Numbered from the stretch's first letter, positions 11,901 through 24,081 are shown. The stretch: DNA of 64,000 nt from Rhinopithecus roxellana (GCF_007565055.1 NC_044565.1:43681711-43745710), one strand, 5' to 3'. Program-made: numbers and translations. Notes: a model not told the origin generated them from the letters alone.

Positions 11901-12372
11901 TTTTGTCTGTGAGCACTTAAAAAATGGTTAGTGGCTTTCCATGCTAGAGAAGGATAAAAATATGAAGCAGGGAGAAAGGAATTGATTTTTTTTTCCTTTT
12001 AAAATTAAGAGTATGCTGCAAAATAATGGGAACAACCTTGGGGCCGTGAAAATATTTCCATTAAGAGTGAGCCCAGGAAAGGACAAAAGTGAAGGGTTTT
12101 TGGTAATTATATTATAGTTAGATCCAAAAATGCTAGAATTTAATTAGTAGAACACGTTCATGGCAGAGCTTCCAGGATTGAAAACCCAGTACAAAATGAT
12201 GCCCCAAATAAGTAGCTTTGGTTGCCTTTTAAAAGGTTGAGATAACCTAGAAATTTCTTATTTTCATCTCAACTGACAGATATATGTTATATAAATACTG
12301 CTAAGTAGATGGGTTACAATGTATGTATGAAAGGATTGAAGTGTGGTAGGATACAGTAGAGTATATATGCTA
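11901..12372. other. Unassigned non-coding sequence
   Basis: Nothing recognisable beyond AT-rich non-coding DNA. Confidence 0.4.
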
Positions 12373-12710
12373 ATAGAATACCTATCTTAGTCTTTGGGGC
12401 TGATATAACTAAATACCATAAACAAGCTAGCTTATAAATGACAAATTTATTTATCTCAGTTCTGAAGGCTGGGAAGTCCAAGATCAAGACCCTAGTCAAT
12501 TCCACATCTAGTGAAGGCTTGCTCTGGCTCATAGATGGCACCTTTTCCTGTGTCATCATATGGTGGAAGTGGCAGACAAGCTTCCTCAGGCTTCTTTTTA
12601 TAATGGCACTAATCACCTCCCAAAGGCCCCACCTTTTAACACCATCACCTTGGAAATTAGGATTTCAACATATGAATTTGGGGGGACAGAAATATTCAGA
12701 CCACAGCAAT
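12373..12710. repeat. Medium-reiterated primate repeat (family not assigned)
   Basis: The segment carries the phrase order of a familiar dispersed primate repeat: ATAACTAAATACCATAAAC, a TTCTGAAGGCTGGGAAGTCC segment at 12460-12479, CCTCCCAAAGGCCCCACC at 12616-12633 and CAACATATGAATTTGGGGG at 12667-12685. I recognise the repeat but not its library name with certainty. Open frames on both strands here (100 and 101 codons) are by-products of the repeat. Confidence 0.6.
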
Positions 12711-13149
12711 AACCCAAATAATCAACCAATAAGCTTAAGGTAAGTTAAAGTTATTTATCAGCCTGAATTTTTAATTGATTTGAAATCATGCCCAACCATC
12801 ATTTTTTTTTCTCCGTGTGACACATCTTTAAAATTATCAAGACTGTAATGGAAAAAAAGGAATTAGGTTGATCTGTCTTTTACAAAATGACAAAAATCAG
12901 AAATGTGGCCAAGAATAAGAGTCCTGGTTTACTATAACATTGGATTTCTTTTCTTCTCTGTATTGCCCTTCCCCTCTCTTCCCTTTATTTCTAATAAAGT
13001 GTTAGAGTTTGAATTCTTAAATTATCAGGAGTCACTTTCTCATGCAAGGGGACAGTACCTTTCTGCATCTTAACAAGATGTAAAATTTTAAGCAATTTAT
13101 AATAAAATCAAGATTTCCATTCTATCTAGATACATCAAGCATGGTCAAG
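12711..13149. other. Unassigned non-coding sequence
   Basis: AT-rich, no recognised gene or repeat. Confidence 0.4.
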
Positions 13150-13378
13150 GATAGCAGTAGAGTGTAGAGGTTAAGCATTCAGGCTTTGGGGTCAGAAGAA
13201 CTTGAGCTTGGACCCTGGCTACTTATGCTGTCTATAGTCACGTTGCTGCAACTCTTTCAGTCTCAGGTACCTTATCTGTTAAATAAGTATAATAGATTAT
13301 ACTTCATAAACTTATTGGAAAAATTAAGATAATATATGCAAAGCACTTCACATGATACCCGAAACAAAAAGCTTACAG
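13150..13378 (+). repeat. MIR SINE
   Basis: Reads in MIR orientation: AGTGTAGAGGTTAAGCATTC at 13160-13179, then GGACCCTGGCTACTTATG, GTACCTTATCTGTTAAATAA and a TGCAAAGCACTTCACATGAT tail. Nearly full length with moderate decay. Confidence 0.75.
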
Positions 13379-13402
13379 CCATTGTACCTTTTAATATCAC
13401 AT

Positions 13403-13945
13403 TGTTGGGGTTCAGTACATATCAAACCAAAATATGACTAGGAGACAAGAATATGCCACCACAAAATATACCTCTTCGGCATACTTTGAGCAGGTTATTT
13501 TTAGAAACTGCAGACACAGGAGTAGCTCTGAAAAGTTGCTCTTTTGTAAAGAAAATTTACATCCATAAAGGAAATCTACATTAGTAAAATATCTGTATTT
13601 GGAAAAGGGCTGTTCCTAGACCACTTTTATTACCTGAGAGACTTTTTATCTGCATAACAAGATGACATTCATTTACCATACATTTTCTCCCCTTACCCTC
13701 CCATAACTTGTCTCTACCACCCCACCAGGAACCCCAGGCCCCAATTCCTTTCTGTAGCTCAGGATGCTATATAAGCTTCAAGCTTGATCTTCTTTGAGTC
13801 ATATTTTTTGTGGGACTCTTGTGTATTCATGTAATTAAATATGGCTTTTTTCCCTGTTAATATGTATTATGTCAATATAATGCATTGTCCAGCCAAAGAA
13901 CCTGCAAGATAAAGGGAAGCCATTTTTTTTCTTCTCTTAGAGTAC
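13403..13945 (+). mobile_element. Solo LTR, ERVL-like (exact family not assigned)
   Basis: A compact LTR-like structure: it begins with TG at 13403, has a TATA box (TATATAA at 13768-13774) and an ATTAAA poly(A) signal at 13834-13839 about 65 bp downstream, then a CTGTTAATATGTATTATGTC stretch resembling the 3' part of ERVL-class LTRs. No internal retroviral sequence follows, so it is read as a solitary LTR. The right edge is approximate and no target duplication was identified. Confidence 0.5.
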
Positions 13946-15049
13946 TCAGGTCTGACTTTAGGCCTGGCCAGTGAAACATCTCAGAGTCGTTTTACCACCA
14001 CTTTTGCATTAAAAAGTTATATGCTAGACTTCAAAGTTTAGGATATAGATCCTACTTGTTTACTGACTGCATCCTTGATAAGTTAGTTAGTTATAATTTG
14101 GACTAAGCCTTGCTCTGCATCTTGTCCTGTTGAAATCTATCTTCCATTCCTCCTCCTCAGCAGGGGGCAACTCCTCAGCCTTACTGAATTAGCTGTGACA
14201 TTTCAGAACTCCTGGATAATAAATCCTCCAAACTGGTTAGTGTGGTAGCTATTTTTTCTTCCAGACCAATCTTATGTATTATGAACAATCCATGTCCTGA
14301 ATGCTAAGTAGCTAAACTGGGGATCAAATAATTATGTTGGGTATAGAATAGGATTTTTTTAGAAGTGTTCAAATAAAGATATGTAAAATAGTTTATTTCG
14401 AGTGGGTAGAATACCTATCTTACAAACTGGCCAAAAAAGGTATTTGTCTGATTGGTGGTAACTGTCCTTAAAGATAAATCATAGATTTAAACTCTTTAAG
14501 TGGTATCTGGAGACTGAACCATTAGAGTCAATGACAGTTGAGTGGCTAAAACTTCATGCCACATTTTAAAGGATAAAAGCTTGACCAAAAACTCACTGAC
14601 TGTGTCTTTAGCCAAAACATTGTGGAAAATCATCTCAGCTCCTTGGGTAGATAATGTACATTGACAAAAAAAGAAGCTAAATATAGTTTACAAATATTTT
14701 CTGATATTTAGGCAATATAATGCAATACTGAGCTTTAAAAAGGTCAGTCTACATGTATGTTTATTTGACAATCTGAAATGTTTCAAGGAGGCTATCAGGT
14801 CCGTTCAGGTAGATAATGCGCAGAATGAAATGTACAGTTATGTCCAAACATCCTTTTAGAGGACATGACATTCTCTAGTGACTACCATTCTAGTCTAGCA
14901 TGTCAACTCTTGTTCATGCCCTAGATTTTTTTCACTCATTACCTCTCCATTTTATTTTTGTGTTGTCTATTCATACTCTCCAGTGTGAACTATTTGCTTT
15001 TCAAATGCACCTTACAAAAAACTGGCATCTTTATAGCTATGTTTAGGTG
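13946..15049. other. Unassigned non-coding sequence
   Basis: No gene or clear repeat. Ordinary AT-rich sequence with short A- and T-runs. Confidence 0.4.
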
Positions 15050-16160
15050 GTGACACTGGCTGAAAAAAGCAAGGGATTTTGAAATACGAGCCAAAATATC
15101 CTGGCACTGCAATCATCCATCGGGGACTAGAATCCGAGACCTGTTCTTAATATGTCTCTTTGTGAATACTTATTGTGGCCAAAATGTCATGTAAACTCAG
15201 TATCTGTTTAGGGATCTTGCTGGTAGCTAAACATGGAAATGTGGATCAGTAGAATCGATTCTGTTGCTTGTTATGATTATATTTGCATATTTTCGTAAGG
15301 AAATGGTCTTAAAAACAGGAGTCAGCCTTTAAGAGACTGCTTTTCTTTGGACATGTTGATGAAGGAGAGTTTTAGAGAAGGGGCTGAAAGCTGGAGGCGT
15401 ATGGCTGGTTTCATCTTCCGTGTGCCTTTTTCACTGCCTGTCTTTAGCATCTCCGCTTCATTGCCCACGTGTCACCTGTGCTTAGCCATGAGGTGATATA
15501 TCCTCTCCTATTCCAAAAACATTGATCTAAGTCTCCCTCCTTCCATTTTTTAATAAATCTTAGTGAAGCAATATAACATTCCAGGTCAGTCCTGTAGTGC
15601 TGTTCTGGCCTCGCTGGAGTGGCTGCTGCAGAGCATGGAAACTTGCTGGCACAATATTGCAAAGTGACTCTGTGGGGGCTGGACGACTTCCAGCCAGCAA
15701 TGAACCACGGCCAAGAAACGCCAATATGGATAATGCAAACAAGAGAGATTTGGGGCACATTTCGATTTAACCATCTGATTTAATTGACAGAATAAATGCA
15801 CCTGTCAACGGGTAATATTCTTGTGATTAGTTTTGGCTGTGATGATGAGATGATGTTAAAAGAATGTCAGAACAACCTGTCCTGGGACTCTTACAGGCAG
15901 TTTTGAGTGAGGGAAGGTCAGTTTTTAGCTAGTTCAAAGAAGCAGGATTATCTTCTTGTAATGTGAGGATATTTTATGGAGACAGTGAACGTTTTATTTG
16001 ACGTTTTCCCTCTGTGCTTAGCCTTCACCACAAATCAGACAAAGTAGGGGATAGAGGCGCACAGAAGTAATTGGCTTTTTGAATCAGTCTCTATGGCTAC
16101 TGGGGATAGTCCTCATTTGGAAATGGACAACTCTAGGTATTAAGCTTAAAGCTGCACCCG
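15050..16160. promoter_or_regulatory. Candidate conserved non-coding element / enhancer
   Basis: The most gene-regulatory-looking stretch of the window. It is repeat-free and, at about 15590-15730, unusually GC-balanced, with minus-strand frames of 66, 71 and 104 codons open together. Motifs include CACGTG at 15466-15471 followed at once by CACCTG, TTAATTGACAG near 15780, and a CACCTGTCA segment near 15800 (E-box with a TGACAG-type MEIS/TGIF core). Open frames in several phases fit a low stop-codon density better than a coding exon. Conservation and activity are not tested here. Confidence 0.33.
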
Positions 16161-16589
16161 AGTGGTCTCACATTCCCCCACATTGTGGTTCTTTTTGCTA
16201 CTGGAGTAAGCAATTTAACTAGAATTTCAATGCGATAAGGCCTTTAACAGAAGTCCTGTTTTCTTTAGAGAAATTATAATTCATGATCTTAGAACAAGTA
16301 TATTAATGCTCACTAATTCCATCATTAACCATTTGCAGCCCAACCCCAATCTCCTCTCTGGAAATTGTGCTTCTGATGTGGCTGATTACCAAATAAACAA
16401 CTTTAATAATCTTCCCCAGGCTCTCTGACCTCTCTGAGCTATTTAACATCGTTGAACTTTTTCTCCTTCTGGAAAGTGCTACCTCTCTTGGCTTTCCTAA
16501 GGGAAATTTCCTTTCATTCTTCCTCCTTCTCTCTGGTCTCTTCTTCTTGGTTTCCTCTACTGATCATTCATTCATTCATTTATATATAT
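16161..16589. other. Unassigned non-coding sequence
   Basis: Unique-looking, ends in a pyrimidine-rich stretch and a short (CATT)n run at 16565-16580. Confidence 0.4.
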
Positions 16590-16925
16590 TTTTAAAACAA
16601 CAGATAAGAATTATATGTATTGTGTACACTAAGATATTTTGAAATGTGTACATATTGTGAAATGACTCAGTTAAGCTAATATAATTTTTTTGTGGTGAGA
16701 ACACTCACAATCTTTGTGATTTTTAAAATATAATACATTGTTATTAACTATAATCACCATGTTGTACAATAGATCTCTTGAACTTACTCCTTCTGTCTAA
16801 CAGGACTTTTGTATTCTTTGAGCAACATCTTCCCAGACCCTGGTAACCATCATTCTCCTCTCTAGTTTTATGAGTTCAACTGTTTTAGATTCCACATATA
16901 AGTGAGATCATGCAGTATTTGTCTT
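16590..16925 (-). mobile_element. L1M (L1MA/L1MB-type) 3'-end fragment
   Basis: The plus strand follows the reverse complement of an old L1 3' region: TATGTATTGTGTACACTAAG, TTGTGGTGAGAACACTCAC, CACCATGTTGTACAATAGAT, CATATAAGTGAGATCATGCA. Heavily 5'-truncated. The same family segment recurs at 58800-59250. Confidence 0.7.
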
Positions 16926-17709
16926 TCTGTCACTGACCACTCATTCTTTATCCACTCTATGTGGCCATTATTCAAACTCCTAGATCTGTCCTCATTCTAT
17001 TTTCTCCCCTCATCTCTCACTCTACAGTTCCCCCCAACACACCATGGTGTTTCTCTACATCCTTCCATAGATGCCTCTGAAATGTACCTTCTAGAACAAA
17101 TGTTATACCAGATTCCTGATCACATAATGAACTCCCTGCAGGATATATCCCAGACTGAATGAGTCATTCTTACTATTCCATTTCTATTCTTAACCATTAT
17201 CCCTGTTATACCCATAATTTCTAAATTGTGAAACTAAACTTTTTGGAATAGAAATATCTTTGAGTACCTGATGAAGGGTATGGATTTTTTTCTTAGACAA
17301 AGGTTCATACAGACCTCTATTTGAGGCTGATTCCTAAACTCTGTATTCAATCCTTTATTCTTGAGGATTCACCATCTTTGGATTAATAACCTCTGCTCTG
17401 AGCATCTTTCAATCCTCCCCTTTATTTTTCCCCAACATCCAGCCAGTAACCAACTCCTATAGGACAGTATTTCTCAAATTTTGAACTATAAACCACCAAG
17501 AATTGCTTGATTTACCTCAGTTTATCCTCCTGAATTGGAGTGTCTTCAGATGGGACATGGAAACATTTGCTGTTTAAGACAGGCACAACTTCATTTGAGA
17601 TCCACTGCCACAGAGTGTGCTTTTGCCATGCACCTTCCCTCCACTTTTGCCTTTGTGTTCTGATTGCCAACACCCTACTGAAGCTTTCATTATTTCTTAC
17701 CAGTGATGT
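16926..17709. other. Unassigned non-coding sequence
   Basis: An 86-codon open frame at 16902-17162 starts inside the L1 fragment and has no domain. No other feature supported. Confidence 0.4.
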
Positions 17710-17945
17710 TGCAATAATTGCTACCACTATTGAGTGCCTCTTTGATGCCAGGTGCTTTTCATGTATTATCTAATTTAATGTTCACAACTCTCTAGGAAGT
17801 AGGCCCTATTAACTCAAATTTCAGATGTGAAAAGTCAACCTGAGAAAGGTCAAGCAAGTTGCTCAAGGTTACACAGCTAGTAAGTGCTTGTTCTGGAGTT
17901 AAAATCTAGTGTTACTGAGTTCCAAAGTTCAGATGCCTCTCTGAG
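17710..17945 (-). repeat. MIR SINE
   Basis: Antisense MIR: TTGATGCCAGGTGCTTTTCA, a TAATTTAATGTTCACAACTC segment, and GCTCAAGGTTACACAGCTAG at 17862-17881, followed by TAAGTGCTTG. Confidence 0.75.
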
Positions 17946-18084
17946 GCACCCCACTGCTTCTCACTGCTGTAGACTCTCTGCCTTCTGTCTCTCTCTCACC
18001 ATCATTCTTTGGTTATTTCCAGACAAATTTTTCTAAAGTTGATTTCTGCCAACCTCTGTGAGAAATCATATCATCTTACTTTGT

Positions 18085-18700
18085 ATTTCTTTTTTCTGCC
18101 CCTCCATTAGATGCCAGGATCCTGAAGTTCATGGACTGTATCTGTCCTTTGTAGAGGAAGAACCTCATAAATATTTTGAATAAGTAATAGCCATTACCTT
18201 ATGAGAAAACTTTAGTGATTTCCTATTTGCCTGTAATTTCTAAACTCCTTAGTAAGTCACTCAGTTTTCCATATTAAATTTGACTCCTTTTATGCTTACT
18301 TAAACATTTATTATGGGTAGTCAAATATACCTTTCCACATATGTTCTTTGCTTATTCAACTATCCTCTTTTGTACTTGCTATTATCTTGATCCTAAGATT
18401 TGTTACTGCTCTATTTTGTTATTAAATATTATCAGTCCCTTAGGGCTCACCAAAAATGTCATATTCTGTGGAGGATTGCCTGTTCTTCACCTATGCAGAA
18501 GCTGATTTATTTTCAAAAACATCATAGCACTTTATATCACCTTCAAGCTACTAGTCTGATTGTTTCTATTAAAGATAGTTGTGTACAATTTTAATTTTGC
18601 CTGTCATATTATAAATCCATTAACAACAGGGTAACATCTCATTCGTGTCTGGAACCACTCCATCTCTATAAGTGTGCCTTTCATGTTATATAACAACCTG
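18085..18700 (+). repeat. L2 LINE 3'-end fragments
   Basis: Two sense L2 pieces. The first (to about 18200) carries the decayed 3' end: a CCATTAGATGCCAGGATC segment, then CATAAATATTTTGAATAA. The second (from about 18215) carries CATCATAGCACTTTATATCA at 18520-18539 and a later AACAACAGGGTAACATCTCA segment. Both match the order of L2 3' sequence. Confidence 0.5.
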
Positions 18701-19016
18701 TTGATATGTCACTGGTCAGAAATTTAGTGTGAGAAAATTGGTAAAATGGTATACTATACATGTGAAAGACTGTTAAAAGGATTAGAGGTTAATATACATT
18801 TCCAACCAGGTGTCTTCATTACTCTTAATGTTATGCCCAATTCTTAGATTAAAAAAACAGCTTAAAAATTTTTAGAGAAGATATCCTTGCTATGCTAGGT
18901 GTGGGGTGGATACCTAAAATGTCTTAAAACATGGTATTTTTCATACCCAAAGTGAATTATTGGTGGAGTGTACAAATCTTAATGATCAGCAGCAACTGCA
19001 AACCTGCATACTTCTC
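18701..19016. other. Unassigned non-coding sequence
   Basis: No recognisable features. Confidence 0.4.
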
Positions 19017-19318
19017 CAGGTGAGAATTTTTTTTTTTTTTTTTTTGACACAGTCTCACTCTGTCGCCTGGGCTGGAGTGCAATGGTGCCATCTCCGCCTC
19101 CTGGGTTCAAGCAATTCTCCTCAGCCTCCCGAGTAGCTGTGATTATAGGCGCCTGCCACTATGCCCAGCTAATTATTTTGTATTTTTAGTAGAGACAGGG
19201 TTTCACCATGTTAGTCAGACTGGTCTCTAACTCCTAGCCTCAGGTGATCTGCCTGCTTTGGCCTCCCAAAGTACTGGGGATTACAGCGTGAGCCACCGTG
19301 CCCGGCCCAGGTGAGAAT
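19017..19318 (-). mobile_element. AluS-type element with 11-bp target duplication and internal deletion
   Basis: A reverse-oriented Alu lies between exact copies of CAGGTGAGAAT (19017-19027 and 19308-19318). The tail is the T-run at 19027-19044. About 20 bp that normally lie between the 'caatggtgc' and 'ctccgcctcc' parts of the right arm are missing, near 19090, so the copy has a small internal deletion. Decayed CpGs suggest an S-age insertion. Confidence 0.9.
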
Positions 19319-20250
19319 GTTTAAACCTTTACTTGGTGACCATTATCCCGGTATCATGGACTTTAGGATAACTTAACTTTCATGCTTCTCAAACAACTAT
19401 AAAGGCAAATCAACTGGATAATTTGAGTCAAATTTGGGTTCCAGACATCTCCATGTTCTGTTCAATATGGACTAACTCTGTTAACCAACTGTGAGGGGTA
19501 ATACATGGTCAGTGGTGACTTGAGTTAATTTGAACGCGGAACCCCAGGGTAAAAGAAAATTACTTTAAGATATGCCTTAGCAAAAGAAAGGAAAAACGAG
19601 TATCATTTTAAGAAGCATGAGGAATATCTTAGGCTCCCTTGAATTCAAATAGTCACTTTTCAGTAAAAGAACAAAACACTGAATTACTCTCTCATTAATA
19701 CCTATATATTAGATCTGTGGTATTAACTTTTCCAACTGTTAGATGGCACTGCTATCTCATCAACTTGTTACTGAAAGTGTATTTATATGGTTTAAATAGG
19801 GTTACAATAAAAGGAAGTTCTCCCAGTGACAGGCTCAGAGGCTCAATGTTCCTGTAAACAAAGGGTTTGGAAGGAGTGGGGCTGGTAGCTGACGCTCTTA
19901 GGAACAATTGGCTTTAAACTCATGTTTAAGTCACTGAAACCAGATATTCAAATAGAGTACATTGGAATAAGAAAGGTCAGAAGTGGCTGAGTCCAAGTAC
20001 GTCCTGCATTTGCCACATTCTCCACAGCACCCTGGCATCATTGGTGAATGGTGAAGACTTAGTAGGGAGCTCTAAAACTAATAATTCATAGATTTACATG
20101 AGAGAGCAAGAGACAATAATTTGGGAAAGTCTTGAGAATAGGTTACACATGTGTTCTGTGAACATATAACTTAAAATTGTTATATAACTTCAGTGTTGTT
20201 ATATAATAACGTAGGGGTTTGGATTATTTCTAGATTGTTGGGTGAAGCTG
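19319..20250. other. Unassigned non-coding sequence
   Basis: Nothing supported beyond AT-rich sequence. Confidence 0.4.
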
Positions 20251-20515
20251 ATCATCTGACCAGACCAGAAAACATTTTTGTAGAGGAAAAGATAGGAAAT
20301 ACTTTGAGCTTTGTGGACATGTGCCTGCCTCATTTTCTTCTTTCTCCTCTGCTTTGTCTTTCCATCCCCATTCTCCTGCTCCTCCTACTTTTCCTCCTAA
20401 ATGCTTTGTTGCTTCCCCTTAGAAATATAAAAGATAATTCTTGGTTCACAGCACATGCAAAATAGGGTACAGACTGTATTTCACCCATGAGTCATAGTTT
20501 CCTGACCTCTGTTCT
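20251..20515. repeat. hAT-Charlie-like DNA transposon remnant
   Basis: ACATTTTTGTAGAGGAAAAG followed by GGAAATACTTTGAGCTTTGTGGAC, a C/T-rich middle, and CATAGTTTCCTGACCTCTG followed by TTCTAGG at the far end correspond to the ends of a very common non-autonomous hAT-Charlie repeat. Exact subfamily not assigned. A 90-codon open frame (20193-20465) is a by-product of the pyrimidine-rich middle. Confidence 0.5.
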
Positions 20516-23244
20516 AGGTAATCAAATACTATACAAGTGAACAGTTTCCACATAGGCTATGGATAGGTTTATAATTTTCACAGAATTGAAATAGAATGAA
20601 ATACTTCTAAAGTCATGTTAGTGAACACTTATTTGCATTTTTGATTATGGTTTAAAATCAAAATCCACAATATGAAAATCAATTACCTTGTATCAAAAAT
20701 AATTTTAGAAAATAATTTAACTTGGATATATTTGCAGTGTTAAGTAACCAAAAGTTACTTTTCTAAAAAAAGTGGACAGGGCTTCAAAATGAAGTTTGTA
20801 TTAATTAAAGATGTAGAGACATGCTCAGGTATTTCTTATAATTCACCACTATCTTAAAAATAATCCTGCACAACTGTCCTCTAGCTACCTAGATTAGCTT
20901 TATGTGTCTCTGAGGTTAGAGTCATGAATTTCCTTTCCGTGTTTCTATCCTTTACTGCTTTCCCAATCTCTACTTCTAACTCCTCTCAGTTTATCATAAA
21001 ATTTTCTGTTAAAATTGTTTGCATAATACAAATGCATAAAGCATGAATGCTAAAGTGTAGAGTTGATTCCTGAGGTTACTGGGACAATAGCTTAAGTAAG
21101 TATATTTAGAATACCTAACTTGAGTATAGAAAGCAAAGATAGGTTAAAAATATTTCTTCAAGTGGTTAATACATGTTGGGCTTCTTGTTAGTAGAGTTTA
21201 GAAAATGAGAAATGAAGATCTAATAGCTAAAATAAGAGATTACAATTATCTTTATCTTTTAAATATTTTTAAAATGAACATATTATAAAAAATAATGGGA
21301 GAGCATGGAAATATGAATCAATAGTTTCCTTTGTGGTATTGTACAGCCTCCAAAACAGTTTTTCATTCTCAGTATTCTGAATGAAGCAATACATAAGGGA
21401 AGACATTGGTAGCTTATCAGATAATGTGTGTTTAGAAATGCACTTTCAGTATAATAGAAATTGTCATTTTGAAATAAATGGGAAAATGATTTCATATATT
21501 TGAATGCAGACATCCCAAAATCCATGAAAAGATCTTCTTTCTGCAACCATTTCTTAATTGTGAAGGTACCGTGTTAATGGAATGAACCACACATTCAGCA
21601 GTGTTCTGAGTTGTGGGCAGGTAATTCTACCCCAGTCCTTGAATTTATATCACTTTATATTGAGAAGAGTTCTGCTTTTGTAGTTCTTATTCCTGAGAAT
21701 ATTGTTTTTATACCAAAGATTCTTAAACACACAGTATGAAAAAATGAAACTTTTATACATAAACAGGTACTAGTAAGCAGTAAGAATTATTCTCATGTAG
21801 CAATTGTTGGGATTAGACAGAATGGAAGTGCATTGTGAATAGGTTTATTTTCAGATGTTATTTCTTTGCTTCTCCCTCAATGTACGTGGGGTCAACTTTT
21901 CACTAAAACTGGCATTAATATGACTTCAGGTTCAAGTAAGGAAATAAAAAAATTGAATCATATTTTACAATTTATGTAGATAAATTATCTCAACCTCTCT
22001 GTTTCCTTGTTTTTGACATAACACATCATGTTTCTCTATACCCTAATTCTTCAAAGTTCTGATATGGTACCTGGAAGTTAGCTGACAAGGACATTCACTT
22101 GGATATTCAAGGGATATATCTGCATTTCCATAGAGTATTCTTAAAAAAACAAGAAACTTTTAGACTCAGGAAAGTGAAAATAGAAGAGCAAAATGTACAA
22201 GTTAGTATTTTTGAATATGTAGGTACCAAAACATGCAGCCTGCAGACTACAACACTGCAGAGATGTTCTCTGCTCTCTTTGCCTTTTCCACACACCAGAT
22301 ACATGAGTTCACCATTTTATAGAACTTTAAAAATCTTGGAAGGTTTGTATTTTTCAAATGTGGTAGCTCCTAGAATAAGAGTATATATCAAAAAAAAGAA
22401 AAAAGAGAAGTTATCTTCACAAGAAGTACGTATATTTTAATTATTCTGTCAGTTCTTGTCTCCGATCTTTAGGCTACTGTCAAGGCCTAATGTTTTCTCC
22501 AGAGCTTTCTGTTGGCTCATAGAGGGTGGCTTCTGTTTGAAAAACAAATAGATGAGACATGAACTAAAGACAACTCTTCTAGATTTCTCACAGAGCCAAG
22601 TGCAAGCTGCTCTTGCACTCAAAAGGAATGAAAGAACAAAGTGTGTCCAAATTGATTCCTAGCTTGAAGCTTGAAGCTTTCAGCTAGGATATAAATCTGC
22701 CCTGTTCACCTTTCACAAAGCTAATCCCAAATCAGTTTATGGGATTAGTGCAGTTACTCTGTAAATCACTTAAATGGTATTTGAGGCATTTTTTGTGAGA
22801 ACTAGCTTCTGCTGGATGTTTTCTCCTATTTTGCACACACAGTACAGTTATTTCTTCAACATTTAAAAAACTGTAAAGAAAGGGGGCTTGATACCCAAAA
22901 TGCCAAAAGAAACCATAGGCTTCTAGCTCTGATAGTACACATTTCGAAGGAACTCAAATCCTGGTTAAACTTTACTTGGTCTTTTAATAGTAACTCATTT
23001 GTCTGCAAGGAAGGGTATATATTTTTCTCTATACTGTTATTTGAAGGAAAGATGAATTTTTCACAAATATTTCAAAATTCACTCTGAACTGAGTGATCAG
23101 TTTGCCAGTACTTGATGTCTTGGTTTGACTTCCAGTTCTCGAAAACAGGCTTAAAGAGGCAGTTACAATAATAGAAACAGTAAACTTACCTAATGAAAGA
23201 CAGCTTCCCATCTCCAGTAACTTTCTTCAATCGCTTTCTTATTA
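20516..23244. other. Mostly unassigned non-coding sequence
   Basis: A long AT-rich stretch without clear genes. The largest open frame, 113 codons at 22099-22440, has no recognisable domain and ends in a lysine-rich low-complexity run. A short direct repeat of GCTTGAA occurs near 22664-22677. Confidence 0.4.
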
Positions 23245-23365
23245 TCATCTTTACTCATTCAGTAAACATTAGTCAGGTATCTTGTGTGTGCCATACATTA
23301 CGGTGTGCACTGGGGATAAATGACCCGTGGTCCTTGCCCTGGAGGAGTTCTCAGTAACATTGCCT
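23245..23365 (-). repeat. L2 LINE 3'-end fragment
   Basis: Antisense L2 end: GTAAACATTAGTCAGGTATC, GTGTGCACTGGGGATAAATG, then CTTGCCCTGGAGGAGTTCTC. Confidence 0.6.
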
Positions 23366-23452
23366 ATTTCTTGAATTGGTCGCAATTATAAAGCTTCATA
23401 TAACATACAGCTTCTTTTAAATTTGGGCATGAAGCTATTTGCACTGAAATGT

Positions 23453-23880
23453 ACAGGTTGAACATCCCTAATTCAAAATCTAAAATGCTTCCAAATTTGA
23501 AACTTCTTTGAGTGCTGACATAACACCACAAACGGAAAATTCCATACCCAACCTCATGTGACAGGTCGCAGTCAAAATTTTGTTTCATTCAGAAAATTAT
23601 TTAAAATATTGTGTAAATTTACTTGAAGCTATGTATATAAGGTTTATCTGAAATATAAATAAATTTCATTTCATGTTTAGACTTGGGTCCCATCCCTAAG
23701 ATATCTCGTTTTATGTGTGTGTGTATTTATACACACACACATACACATACACACACATATATATTATAAATATATACATATATATTTGCATATATATGCA
23801 AATATTCCAAAATCTGAAAAAATCTGAGATCCAAAACACTTCTGGTCCCAAGCATTTTGGATAAGGCATACTCAACCTAT
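23453..23880. mobile_element. Tigger/pogo-like non-autonomous DNA transposon with internal microsatellite
   Basis: Terminal inverted repeats are visible: ACAGGTTGAACATCCCTAAT at the left, and at the right a segment whose reverse complement begins AGGTTGAGTATGCC. TA dinucleotides sit at both edges, as expected for the TA target sites of Tigger/pogo elements. The body carries the known phrases TTCCATACCCAACCTCATGT and TTTAGACTTGGGTCCCATCC. The middle (about 23710-23810) has expanded into TG/CA/TA repeat. The element has no transposase. Confidence 0.75.
23712..23810. repeat. TG/CA/TA microsatellite with perfect palindromes
   Basis: TATGTGTGTGTGTA (23712-23725) and TACACACACACATA (23730-23743) form a perfect stem around TTTA, effectively 15 bp with a 2-nt loop. 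A second perfect palindrome, TTGCATATATATGCAA, lies near 23786-23801. The tract lies inside the Tigger-like element. Confidence 0.8.
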
Positions 23881-24049
23881 ATTGCATTTTTTCCCACTTA
23901 TCATTTTCATAAAATTGGAGGCATATTCTTGAATAAAAAATTATTTCATGTAAGACTAAACTTTTTTAAAGTGTGTATTTGTCTATAGCATTCTAGTAAT
24001 TTTTATGTTAATGTGACATTTTTGGGGAACTTAAGTTCTTGTATACATG

Positions 24050-24081
<32 letters not shown>

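Noticed and set aside
12314..12743. 100- and 101-codon frames on opposite strands
   Set aside because: Both lie in a dispersed repeat and overlap each other; no domain, no start context.
15444..15758. 104-codon minus-strand frame as a gene
   Set aside because: Two other minus frames are open over the same bases and there are no splice sites or recognisable motifs; regulatory constraint or composition is a better reading.
20193..20465. 90-codon frame with leucine-rich run resembling a membrane segment
   Set aside because: The leucines come from the CTT/CTC-rich middle of a hAT-like repeat.
22099..22440. 113-codon plus-strand frame
   Set aside because: Ends in a low-complexity lysine run, has a competing minus frame over the same DNA and no domain.
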